This document shows, in pieces, positions 44,287 to 52,152 of a DNA stretch of 64,000 nt. The notes under the pieces were generated by a model that saw only the letters and a program-made list of their open reading frames with translations, was not told the origin of the DNA and searched no databases. The stretch comes from Aliirhizobium wenxiniae (GTDB taxonomy: Bacteria; Pseudomonadota; Alphaproteobacteria; Rhizobiales; Rhizobiaceae). Location of the stretch: assembly GCF_014201355.1 (NCBI RefSeq), contig NZ_JACHEG010000004.1, positions 186,001 through 250,000 on the forward strand. Reading direction: 5' to 3'. Both the position numbers and the translations under genes were made by a program. Each line of letters opens with the position of its first letter. Positions within the stretch are counted from its first letter, which is position 1.

Positions 44287-45621
44287 ATGGGGGAGGGAAT
44301 TGCATCGGTTCCGGTCGGTACGCGCAGCGCTGTCATGCGAACGGCAGCGCTCTGGCTGCTTTTCCTCGCTCCATTTTTCTATCTCACCTATGGCGTGGCA
44401 AACTGGCTGGCTTCGCTGCGCGCCGACGTGCCGAACCTTGCCTTCGGCTGGGAAAAGCACATCCCTTTCTTCGCCTGGACGATCATTCCCTATTGGTCGA
44501 TCAATGCGTTTTATGCGCTGTCTCTCTTCGTTAACGACACGCCGCAGGATGTCGGCCGTCTGGCGCGCCGGTATCTGACGGCGCAGATCGTGGCGGTAAT
44601 CTGCTTTATCGCATTTCCCTTGCAGGCGATTTTCGTGCGGCCGGCAACCGATGGCCTTCCGGGCTTCATGTTCGATGTTCTCGGCGGTTTCGACAAGCCG
44701 TTCAACCAGGCGCCATCGCTGCATATCGCTCTTCTGGTCATCATCTGGGACCATTGGCGCCACCGCCTGAAAGGCTTTCCACGCGGGATCTGGCACGTAT
44801 GGTGCCTGCTGATCGGGCTTTCGGTGCTGACCACCTGGCAGCACCATGTCATCGATATTCCAACGGGAGCGCTGCTCGGCCTGTTCGCACTCTGGCTGTT
44901 CCCGGCGGATAGAGCCTCGCCGCTTGTTGCGTTTCGCCTCACGAAAAATCGAAAAGCCCTGCGGCTGGCGGTCGTTTATGCGATCGGTGCGACAATCTTC
45001 CTGCTGATTGCGGCAGTTTCGGTGCACAACAACGGTGCAGGCCTGTTGTGGCTATGGCCGAGCCTCGCCTTGGCACTGGTCGCCATCGGTTATGCCGGAG
45101 CAGGACCGAAGGTCTTTCAAAAGCAAGGCGACGGGGTGACGAGCCTTGCGAGCCGCTTTCTGCTCTGGCCCTATCGCCTCGGCGCACGGGTGAACCGCTG
45201 GTGGTGGACGCACAAGCTTCCGGCCGCGGTCGAGATTGGCGACGGGGTGTTCCTCGGGCGTGCTCCCAACCGTAGCGAACTTGCGGCCTATGCCTCGGTC
45301 GTCGACATGACGGCCGAATTTCCCACGCCCCGCGCTGCCGATCTCCATTGGCGTGCGATACCGTCGCTCGACCTGCTGCCGCTAACCGTGTCAAGCATCC
45401 GCGATGGAGCGCTTGCGGTCGAGGAAGCCCACGGCAGCGGCCTGGTGCTTGTCTGCTGCGCACTCGGTTTTCAGCGCAGTGCCGCCGTGGTCGCATGCTG
45501 GCTCGTGCGGTCCGGCCATGCGGCCAACGCGGCCGTGGCAGTCGAGCAACTCAAGGCGCTCGGCCGCCCGGTACATCTCAAGCCGGAAGTCTATGCGGCG
45601 ATCGATGAGGCGGCGCGATGA
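44287..45621 (+). CDS. ynbD: Fused PAP2 and dual-specificity phosphatase (YnbD type)
   Basis: The 444-residue membrane protein starts with a PAP2 lipid phosphatase domain (about 1-230; 'NQAPSLHIALLVIIW', 'HHVIDIPTGALLGLF', several membrane segments). It ends with a dual-specificity protein phosphatase-like domain (about 300-444) holding the C-x5-R signature in 'LVCCALGFQRSAAVV'. The same fusion is E. coli YnbD (430). Both domain types include enzymes that dephosphorylate phosphatidylglycerophosphate-like lipids (PgpB, PTPMT1), so a two-step or alternative head-group dephosphorylation is plausible. It lies 7 bases after the YnbC-like gene. Confidence 0.83.
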   Translation: MGEGIASVPVGTRSAVMRTAALWLLFLAPFFYLTYGVANWLASLRADVPNLAFGWEKHIPFFAWTIIPYWSINAFYALSLFVNDTPQDVGRLARRYLTAQIVAVICFIAFPLQAIFVRPATDGLPGFMFDVLGGFDKPFNQAPSLHIALLVIIWDHWRHRLKGFPRGIWHVWCLLIGLSVLTTWQHHVIDIPTGALLGLFALWLFPADRASPLVAFRLTKNRKALRLAVVYAIGATIFLLIAAVSVHNNGAGLLWLWPSLALALVAIGYAGAGPKVFQKQGDGVTSLASRFLLWPYRLGARVNRWWWTHKLPAAVEIGDGVFLGRAPNRSELAAYASVVDMTAEFPTPRAADLHWRAIPSLDLLPLTVSSIRDGALAVEEAHGSGLVLVCCALGFQRSAAVVACWLVRSGHAANAAVAVEQLKALGRPVHLKPEVYAAIDEAAR

Positions 45622-46055
45622 GCGACTGGAAGGCAGCAACGGCAAAGGCGGTCTGGCGGTTGCGCTGCAACGGCATCGGTGGTGGCTTGGTCGCACTATT
45701 GCTGCTGGCCGTCGCACCGTTGACGGCAGGCGCTCATGGGTTTGGCGCAGCACTCGGATGGTTGCTGTTGCTGGCCTTCTGCCTTGTTGCTCTGGCGCTC
45801 TCGGTTCATCTCCTGTTCGATACAGCACTATTTCGCATAGCGCTTTCGCATGACAGCGAAGAGGTGGGCCTAGCAGCGATCGATGACGTATTGGCGCGAA
45901 TGGGGCTGAGGACGAAGCCTGCCGTTTCGGCGCCGCTGTCGCAACGGCTTTCCGGATGCCGCCGGCTTATCCTGCTGCAATGGCTGAGCCTTGCCGTTGC
46001 CATCGTGCTTTACGGCATTCTTCTGCTCGATGCGATGAATGGAGGTCCCCAATGA
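45618..46055 (+). CDS. Small membrane protein of the lipid cluster
   Basis: I do not recognise a family. The 145-residue protein has two adjacent hydrophobic segments (about 20-40 and 45-68, 'GFGAALGWLLLLAFCLVALA') and a third near the C-terminus (about 118-138), with a soluble stretch of about 45 residues between. It overlaps both neighbours by four bases (ATGA at each end), so it is translated as part of the cluster. It has no counterpart in E. coli ynbABCD that I know. Possible roles are a partner subunit or scaffold; this is a guess. Confidence 0.7.
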   Translation: MSDWKAATAKAVWRLRCNGIGGGLVALLLLAVAPLTAGAHGFGAALGWLLLLAFCLVALALSVHLLFDTALFRIALSHDSEEVGLAAIDDVLARMGLRTKPAVSAPLSQRLSGCRRLILLQWLSLAVAIVLYGILLLDAMNGGPQ

Positions 46056-46705
46056 GAGGCCGCGCATCCGTGCTTCAGATCGTCTCCGGCTCATTGCTCG
46101 CCGTTCTTGCGCGGGCGGTAACCGGGGTGCGCCCCATATGGGCGGGATCGGCGCCGAATGGCCGCCAGCGCATCTATTTCGCCAATCACGCCAGCCATGG
46201 CGATTTCATTCTTGTTTCGACCTGCCTGACGCCGGCTGAGCGCAGCCGGACGGCGGCTGTCGCGGGTGCAGATTACTGGGGTTCGGGCCGTGTGCGCCAG
46301 TTCATTTCCCGCCGCCTGCTGCGCACCGTGCTTGTCGAGCGCAACTGGGTAGAGCGAACGGTCGACCCGATGCAGGTGATGCTCGATGCGCTTGATGCAG
46401 GACAATCGCTGATCTTCTTTCCGGAAGGGACGCGCAACATGACGGAGGAAGCGCTTTTGCGGTTTCGGTCCGGCCTCTACAATCTTGCAGCCGCCCGGCC
46501 GGATGTCGAGTTGGTGCCTTGCTGGATCGAGAACATGTCGCGTGTGTTGCCCAAGGGCGCGCTTCTGCCGATCCCGCTTCTCTGCCGTGTCGTTTTCGGT
46601 GAGCCGGTGGCGCTCAACGAAGGCGAAGACCGCAAGATCTTTCTCGACCGCGCCCGGCAGGCTCTTCTGGCGCTTGCACCCCAAAAGGATGGAAACAGCC
46701 GATGA
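46052..46705 (+). CDS. Lysophospholipid acyltransferase (PlsC family)
   Basis: The 217-residue protein has the HxxxxD motif in 'YFANHASHGDFILVS' and the second PlsC block in 'IFFPEGTRNMTEEALLRF'; 'ELVPCWIENMSRVLPKG' follows. It should acylate a lysophospholipid or glycerol-3-phosphate derivative, feeding phosphatidic acid to the CdsA-like enzyme downstream. The start at 46052 overlaps the preceding stop (ATGA). Only one short N-terminal hydrophobic stretch is present. Confidence 0.85.
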   Translation: MRGRASVLQIVSGSLLAVLARAVTGVRPIWAGSAPNGRQRIYFANHASHGDFILVSTCLTPAERSRTAAVAGADYWGSGRVRQFISRRLLRTVLVERNWVERTVDPMQVMLDALDAGQSLIFFPEGTRNMTEEALLRFRSGLYNLAAARPDVELVPCWIENMSRVLPKGALLPIPLLCRVVFGEPVALNEGEDRKIFLDRARQALLALAPQKDGNSR

Positions 46706-47634
46706 GCGATGACACCACGCGCCTTTTTCTCGGTCTGGTCGGCGTGCTTTTGACGGCAAGCGTGATTGCGGGGGGGCTCTCCTGGCGCAGCCCGAAGCCG
46801 CTGCCGTCGACGCTCGACAATCTCAATGCTCGGATCAAGGCCTGGTGGATCATGGTGGCGGGCATCAGCTTTGCCTTCCTGTTCGGCGCCGGCGGGGTGA
46901 TCCTGCTTTTTGCCTTCGTGTCCTTTGCCGCGTTGCGGGAATATGTGACGCTGACCAATACGCGCCATGCGGACCGCTGGACGTTGCTCGGCATGTTCCT
47001 GATCATCAACCCGGTGCAATATTATTTGATCTGGATCGACTGGTACGGGCTCTATTCGATTTTCATTCCGGTCTACTGCTTCCTGGCCATGCCGGCACTG
47101 ACGGCGATGCGCGGAGACACGTCCCGCTTTCTCGAGCGGGTCAGCGAGCAGCAATGGGGCATCATGCTTTCCGTCTACTGCATCAGCCATGTGCCGGCGC
47201 TGGTGACCTTGCCCATTCCGGGCATTGAAGGGCGGGGACTGCTGCTGATCGCATTCCTTATTGCGACCGTGCAGGGCAGCGACGTTCTGCAATATGTATT
47301 CGGCAAGCTTTTCGGTCGTCACAAGGTTGCTCCCAGTATCTCGCCGTCCAAGACCTGGGAGGGACTGATCGGCGGGATCGCCAGTGCATCGCTGATGGGC
47401 GCAGGGCTTTACTGGCTGACGCCCTTTTCGCCGCTGGAAGCCGGAATGCTTGCCGCGCTGTCCTGCGTCATGGGGTTCTTCGGTGGCCTTGTCGCTTCCG
47501 CCATCAAGCGCGACGGCGGAGTCAAGGACTGGGGCCACATGATCGAAGGCCACGGCGGTATGCTGGACCGAGCCGACAGCCTGGTTTTCGCCGCACCGGT
47601 CTTTTTCCATATCGTTCGCTACGCCTGGACGTAG
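46702..47634 (+). CDS. ynbB: CDP-diacylglycerol synthase homologue (CdsA family, YnbB type)
   Basis: The 310-residue protein with about eight membrane segments ends with the CdsA signature: 'ASAIKRDGGVKDWGHMIEGH' followed by 'GGMLDRADS'. 'KVAPSISPSKTWEGLIGG' is a second conserved block. It should convert phosphatidic acid and CTP to CDP-diacylglycerol. It is probably a second cdsA, dedicated to this cluster, since the essential housekeeping cdsA normally sits with uppS, frr and dxr. It overlaps the acyltransferase by four bases and ends the operon. Confidence 0.87.
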   Translation: MSDDTTRLFLGLVGVLLTASVIAGGLSWRSPKPLPSTLDNLNARIKAWWIMVAGISFAFLFGAGGVILLFAFVSFAALREYVTLTNTRHADRWTLLGMFLIINPVQYYLIWIDWYGLYSIFIPVYCFLAMPALTAMRGDTSRFLERVSEQQWGIMLSVYCISHVPALVTLPIPGIEGRGLLLIAFLIATVQGSDVLQYVFGKLFGRHKVAPSISPSKTWEGLIGGIASASLMGAGLYWLTPFSPLEAGMLAALSCVMGFFGGLVASAIKRDGGVKDWGHMIEGHGGMLDRADSLVFAAPVFFHIVRYAWT

Positions 47635-47814
47635 CGCTGCATACGTCTAACTGGCTCACCCGTGATCGTTATGAAACACGCAGTCACGTTGGCGCGCAGG
47701 GCGAGATATTTCGTGTTCCTATATTTTGGATCATTCTTCTGCCACATGCGTTAGTCAACGCTGTGTGTCATCCGCACCCGAACGGATGAACATAATATTA
47801 TAAGGAGTACAGGG

Positions 47815-48351
47815 ATGAAAAAGACAATTGCCGTGGCCCTCGCCGCCCTTCCGGTCGCATTCGTTGCGACGGTCGCATCGGCCGCTGACGTCATTGGCCG
47901 ACGTGATGCCGTGCCAACCTATCAAGAGTCTGATCAGCGCGGTGGTGTACGGATCGGTTATCTCGATTGCTCGATCGGTGGCGGCGTCGGTTATGTCTTA
48001 GGCTCTGCCAAGGAAGCTGACTGCGTCTTCAAATCGACCATGGGCAGCGAGCCGCTTGACCGCTACACCGGCGTCGTTCGCAAGATGGGCGTCGATCTTG
48101 GCTTCACCACCCGCAGCCGGCTGATCTGGGCGGTCTTCGCACCGACTGCAGGTTATCACCACGGTTCGCTCGGCGGCCTTTATCAGGGTGCAACGGCGGA
48201 AGCCACCGTTGGCGCAGGTGTTGGCGCAAACATCCTCGTCGGCGGCACATCCGGATCGATCCACCTTCAGACGGTGAGCGTGACCGGCCAGCTTGGCCTC
48301 AACCTTGCTGCGACCGGTACATCGGTAACGCTGTCGCCTGCGGCAATGTAA
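47815..48351 (+). CDS. DUF992 secreted protein
   Basis: The 178-residue protein has a Sec signal peptide ('MKKTIAVALAALPVAFVAT' ending SAAD). The mature part has 'GVRIGYLDCSIGGGVGYVLG', 'DCVFKSTMGSEPLDRYTGVV' and repeated Gly/Ala-rich strands ('TAEATVGAGVGANILVGG'), as in the rhizobial DUF992 family of unknown function. Two cysteines (in LDCS and DCVF) may form a disulfide. It stands alone; AAGGAG lies 8 bases before the start, and a hairpin follows. Confidence 0.85.
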   Translation: MKKTIAVALAALPVAFVATVASAADVIGRRDAVPTYQESDQRGGVRIGYLDCSIGGGVGYVLGSAKEADCVFKSTMGSEPLDRYTGVVRKMGVDLGFTTRSRLIWAVFAPTAGYHHGSLGGLYQGATAEATVGAGVGANILVGGTSGSIHLQTVSVTGQLGLNLAATGTSVTLSPAAM

Positions 48352-48365
48352 TTTTTTGAAACCGG

Positions 48366-48391
48366 CCTGCCTCGCCATTTTTCGAGGCAGG
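48366..48391 (+). terminator. Hairpin after the DUF992 gene
   Basis: CCTGCCTCG and CGAGGCAGG form a 9-bp stem with an 8-base T-rich loop 15 bases after the stop. The tail is TCGAAATTG, a weak U-tract. Confidence 0.55.
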
Positions 48392-48453
48392 TCGAAATTG
48401 TCACCTGTGCTGATCACCGGTGTATTTTTTCGTATTCAAGCAGTTCTTTCAGT

Positions 48454-48990
48454 TCAAAGCGACGCGGCCGCACGAGCTGCATGATCGTAATGACCGGAAA
48501 GCGCACGCAGCCTTGCGGCAACCTGCGAGAGACTGTCGGTCGCAACCTCTGTCGATAGCACGGACTTTACGAGCAGGCTCTCGCGTGTCGCCTTGTAGCG
48601 GGCGCAGGCATCCGCACCGGCCTCGGTCACCATGACCAGCTTTTCCTTGCCGCGACGGCCGGACTTGATCAGCTTCAGCCTTTCCAGCTTTTTCAGCGCA
48701 TAGGTCACGACATGCGTGTCCTCGATATTCAAAACGAGGGCGATGTCGGCGAGCGTCTTCGGCTTGTTGCGGCTGTTGATGTTGTGCAGGACGAGAATAT
48801 CGACCGGCGACAGATCCGGCACGCCGGCCGCTGCCATGCAGCGGACCATCCAGCGGCTGAAGGCATGGTTGAGCATGACGAGGCCGAATTCGATCTCGGA
48901 GAGTGCGGGAAGCGCGCCGCTTGCCAGATGTTCCGAGGACACGATCGGGCCGAGACTGTGCTCCGCCAGCGGCTGCTTTTCCTGTGACAT
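48454..48990 (-). CDS. MarR-like winged-helix regulator
   Basis: This 178-residue protein has a winged helix at about 60-135 ('LSPVDILVLHNINSRNKPKT', 'LADIALVLNIEDTHVVTYAL', 'KKLERLKLIKSGRRGKEKL' wing), typical of MarR-type regulators. The start at 48990 follows GAGGAGGGAGC; an earlier ATG at 49023 lacks a site. It lies downstream of, and on the same strand as, the TRAP transporter operon, with a 59-base gap, so it may be co-transcribed with it and regulate it. The effector is not evident. Confidence 0.8.
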   Translation of the reverse strand: MSQEKQPLAEHSLGPIVSSEHLASGALPALSEIEFGLVMLNHAFSRWMVRCMAAAGVPDLSPVDILVLHNINSRNKPKTLADIALVLNIEDTHVVTYALKKLERLKLIKSGRRGKEKLVMVTEAGADACARYKATRESLLVKSVLSTEVATDSLSQVAARLRALSGHYDHAARAAASL

Positions 48991-49049
48991 GCTCCCTCCT
49001 CTCCCGCGAAGGAAAGGCGCCACGGCATGGCCGCCGCAGCGCCGTCCGA

Positions 49050-50030
49050 TTATTTCTTGTAGGCGTCGAGAATGGCCTGGCCGTCGGCTCCTGCCTTTTT
49101 CGACCAGTCTTCCGTCAACTTGGCGCCGACTTCCGACAGACCGGTCTTCAGTTCGGCGCTCGGTTCCAGGACCTGCATGCCGTTCTTCTTGAGCGTGTCC
49201 ATGTAGGCGGCCGTCTTTTCGGCGGCGAGCGCCCAGCCGCGGGTTTCGGCCGCTGCTGCCGCATCGGTCACGGCCTTCTGGGTGGCGGGATCGAGCGCTG
49301 CAAAGGCCGCCTTGTTGACGAAGATGGCGTTTTTCGGAATCCAGGCCTGGGTGTCGTAATAGTGGGTGAGCGATTCCCAGATCTTCGAGTCGACACCGGT
49401 GGCCGATGACGTCATCAGGCCGTCGACGACGCCGGTTGCCAGCGCCTGCGGCAGTTCGGCTGCCTGAACCGTAACCGGCTGCGCGCCGACGATTTCGGCG
49501 ATGCGCGAGGTGCCGACATTATAGGCGCGCCATTTCAGGCCCTTGAGGTCGGCAACGGAGTTGACGTCCTTCTTGGTGAAGATGCCCTGCGGCGGCCACG
49601 GCGTGGTGTAGAGAAGCTTGAGGCCCTGCTTGTCGAGCGCCTGTTCGATGGCGGATTTGGAGGCGTCATAGAGCTTCTTCGACTGGTCGAAGCTTGTCGC
49701 CAGGAACGGCACGACGTCGAGGCCGAAGACCGGGTTTTCGTTTTCATGCAGCGACAGCAGAACTTCGCCGACCTGCGCCTGGCCGGTCTGGACGGCACGC
49801 TTGATATCCGGCGCCTTGAACAGAGAGGCGTTCGGATGGACGGTGATCTTCAGCTCGCCCTTGGTCGCTTCGTCGATATCCTTGGCGAATTGGTTGAGGT
49901 TTTCGACGTGGTAGTTTGCCGGCGGATAGGCGGACGGCAGGACCCAGCTGGCCGCGAAGGACGGTGCGGTGGTGGCGAGAAGGGCAGCGGCAGCAAAGCC
50001 CAGGCGCGCAAATTTTCCAGTTACGTTCAT
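49050..50030 (-). CDS. TRAP transporter substrate-binding protein (DctP family)
   Basis: The 326-residue periplasmic protein has a signal peptide (about 1-27, ending SFAA) and DctP features: 'NQFAKDIDEATKGELKITVH', 'GQAQVGEVLLSLHENENPVF', 'LKGLKWRAYNVGTSRIAEI' (with the ligand Arg) and 'GVVDGLMTSSATGVDSKIWE'. It delivers an organic acid to the DctQM permease encoded upstream. The ligand is unknown; a divergent 5-oxoprolinase gene next to the permease genes makes pyroglutamate one possibility. Confidence 0.88.
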   Translation of the reverse strand: MNVTGKFARLGFAAAALLATTAPSFAASWVLPSAYPPANYHVENLNQFAKDIDEATKGELKITVHPNASLFKAPDIKRAVQTGQAQVGEVLLSLHENENPVFGLDVVPFLATSFDQSKKLYDASKSAIEQALDKQGLKLLYTTPWPPQGIFTKKDVNSVADLKGLKWRAYNVGTSRIAEIVGAQPVTVQAAELPQALATGVVDGLMTSSATGVDSKIWESLTHYYDTQAWIPKNAIFVNKAAFAALDPATQKAVTDAAAAAETRGWALAAEKTAAYMDTLKKNGMQVLEPSAELKTGLSEVGAKLTEDWSKKAGADGQAILDAYKK

Positions 50031-50051
50031 CGTGTTCAGTTCCCTCTCTTG

Positions 50052-51365
50052 TTATCCCGGAAACGCCATTTGCGGCAGAACCATCACGATTTCCGGGAAG
50101 ACCGTGATGATGGCGACTGTCGCCACGAGCAGGAAGAAAAAGGGTAGCGAAGCTTTCGCTACCGTCAGGCTGTCGCGACCGCTCATCGTCTGGAGGACGA
50201 AGAGATTGAAACCGACAGGCGGCGAAACCTCGGCCATCTCGACGATCAGCACGAGGAAGATGCCGAACCAGACGAGGTCGAAACCGGCCTGCTGGATCAT
50301 CGGCAAGACGACGACGGTGGTCAACACGATCATGGACAGACCATCCAGTGCTGCACCCAGCAGAATATACATGACCGTGAGGACGGCAATCAGCGCGAAG
50401 GGGCTGAGGTTGAAGCTGTCGACCCATGCGGCAAGCGCGTTCGGAATGCCGGTATAGCCCATGGCGATCGACATGAAGCCGGCACCGGTCAGGATCAGCA
50501 TGATCATGCAGGTCAGCCGGGTCGCGCCCATCACGCTTTCCCAAAAGGATTTCCAGGTGAGCGATTTCGACCATGCCGCGATACCAAGCGAGCCGAGCAC
50601 GCCCCATGCAGCGCATTCCGTTGCCGTTGCCCAGCCGAGCAGCAGCGTTGCGAAAACAAGGATGATCAGCAGCGTGACCGGGATGAGGTTTGCCGATTCC
50701 TTCAGCTTTTCCTTGAAGCTCATCTTAGGCGGGGCCGGCGGTGTCTTGTCCGGGTTGAGCAGCGACCAGACGGCGATGTAACCGCAATAAAGAACCATGA
50801 CGATCAGGCTCGGCAGGAAGCCGGCAAGGAAGATTTGGATGATCGAGACATTGGCCGCTACCGCGTAAACCACCATGGTGATCGACGGCGGGATGAGGAT
50901 GCCGAGCGTGCCGGCACCGGCAAGCGAACCGAGGCTGACCATTTCGTCGTAACCGCGCTTCTTCAACTCCGGCAGGGCGATCTTGGCGATCATCGCCGTC
51001 GTTGCGGCGGATGATCCGGAAATCGAGCCAAACAGGCCGCAGCCGAGCACGTTGACATGCATGAGGCGACCCGGAAGCCAGCCGAGCCAGGGCGCCAGGC
51101 CACGGAACATTTCTTCCGAAAGTTTCGTCCGAAACAGGATTTCACCCATCCAGACGAAAAGGGGCAGGGCCGCGAGCGACCAGGAGGCGCCATTGCTCCA
51201 GGAATTGGTGGCGAGCACGGCGCCGATCGGGATGCCCGGCATGAACAGCATAGCGATGAAGCCGCAGATCAGCAGCGAAAAGCCGATCCACACGCCGCTT
51301 GCCAGAAGCGCCAGGAGGGCAACCAGAATGATGCCGGAAATTTCGACGAGTTCGACTGTACCCAT
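50052..51365 (-). CDS. TRAP transporter large permease (DctM family)
   Basis: The 437-residue protein has about twelve membrane segments with the DctM pattern: 'ALPLFVWMGEILFRTKLSEE', 'GCGLFGSISGSSAATTAMIA' then 'KIALPELKKRGYDE', 'LGILIPPSITMVVYA', and a late 'PVGFNLFVLQTMSG'. The frame is open to 51491 but the ATG at 51365 gives the usual N-terminus four bases before the DctQ stop region. It is the sodium- or proton-driven channel. Confidence 0.9.
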   Translation of the reverse strand: MGTVELVEISGIILVALLALLASGVWIGFSLLICGFIAMLFMPGIPIGAVLATNSWSNGASWSLAALPLFVWMGEILFRTKLSEEMFRGLAPWLGWLPGRLMHVNVLGCGLFGSISGSSAATTAMIAKIALPELKKRGYDEMVSLGSLAGAGTLGILIPPSITMVVYAVAANVSIIQIFLAGFLPSLIVMVLYCGYIAVWSLLNPDKTPPAPPKMSFKEKLKESANLIPVTLLIILVFATLLLGWATATECAAWGVLGSLGIAAWSKSLTWKSFWESVMGATRLTCMIMLILTGAGFMSIAMGYTGIPNALAAWVDSFNLSPFALIAVLTVMYILLGAALDGLSMIVLTTVVVLPMIQQAGFDLVWFGIFLVLIVEMAEVSPPVGFNLFVLQTMSGRDSLTVAKASLPFFFLLVATVAIITVFPEIVMVLPQMAFPG

Positions 51366-51369
51366 GAGA

Positions 51370-51954
51370 TCAGGCCCCGCTCTGGATGGCGCGTTCGATG
51401 GCTTCTTCCGGCGTGTCCGGTGCAGGTTTTTCGTAACGGGGCAAGCCGCCGAACAGCACATGCACAAGCTCGTCGACCATGGCGACGGCAAGGATGATCA
51501 GTCCGCCGGAAAAGCCGATCTGCGGGATCCATAACGGCATGGCGATCACGCCCTGGGCGAGGTCGTTGAACTCCCATGAGGTGCGGTTCATGTCGAAGGC
51601 ATACCACGCGAAATAGACCGCAGCGGCAGATCCGATCAGAAGGGCTGCGACTTCGAAGAGCTGGCGGGTCCGGCCGGTCAGCCGCTCGATCAGCAGGCCG
51701 ACACGGATCATCTCCCCGGAGCGGAAGGTATGGGCCAAACCGAGAAAGGCGGAGGCCGCCATCGCCCAGGAGGCGAAGTCGTCACCGGCCGGCACGTCTA
51801 TGCCGAGCGGTCGGCCGGCGGAAAGCGCCAGCATGATGACGAAGATCGAGATGAGGAAAAGCCCGGCCAGCCAGCCGGAAGCAAGATACAACCCATCCAG
51901 CCCTTTGCGGAGCCATTCGGGAAATATGCTGTGGTGCGGATCAGCGGCGGACAT
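51370..51954 (-). CDS. TRAP transporter small permease (DctQ family)
   Basis: The 194-residue protein has four membrane segments ('WLAGLFLISIFVIMLALSAG', 'FASWAMAASAFLGLAHTFRS', 'LFEVAALLIGSAAAVYFAWY', 'LWIPQIGFSGGLIILAVAMV'). 'HTFRSGEMIRVGLL' is the DctQ signature region. It is first of dctQ-dctM-dctP on the minus strand, 198 bases from the divergent 5-oxoprolinase gene. Confidence 0.88.
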   Translation of the reverse strand: MSAADPHHSIFPEWLRKGLDGLYLASGWLAGLFLISIFVIMLALSAGRPLGIDVPAGDDFASWAMAASAFLGLAHTFRSGEMIRVGLLIERLTGRTRQLFEVAALLIGSAAAVYFAWYAFDMNRTSWEFNDLAQGVIAMPLWIPQIGFSGGLIILAVAMVDELVHVLFGGLPRYEKPAPDTPEEAIERAIQSGA

Positions 51955-52152
51955 GACGTGTCCTCCGCTCAGGAATGCGGAAATCGCTCATGTGGCTTCC
52001 CCTCGGTTGCCGTTGCAGGCAAGGCTCTTTGCGGCCTTTTGCCTGTTCGATGGGCATGATGCAGCATTGGGCATTTTCCTGTCAACTAATCATTGACGTT
52101 TTGTCGACGAACTGTTTTCGTTGAAGCAAATCGAGCTTCCAAGGGGGACGGC

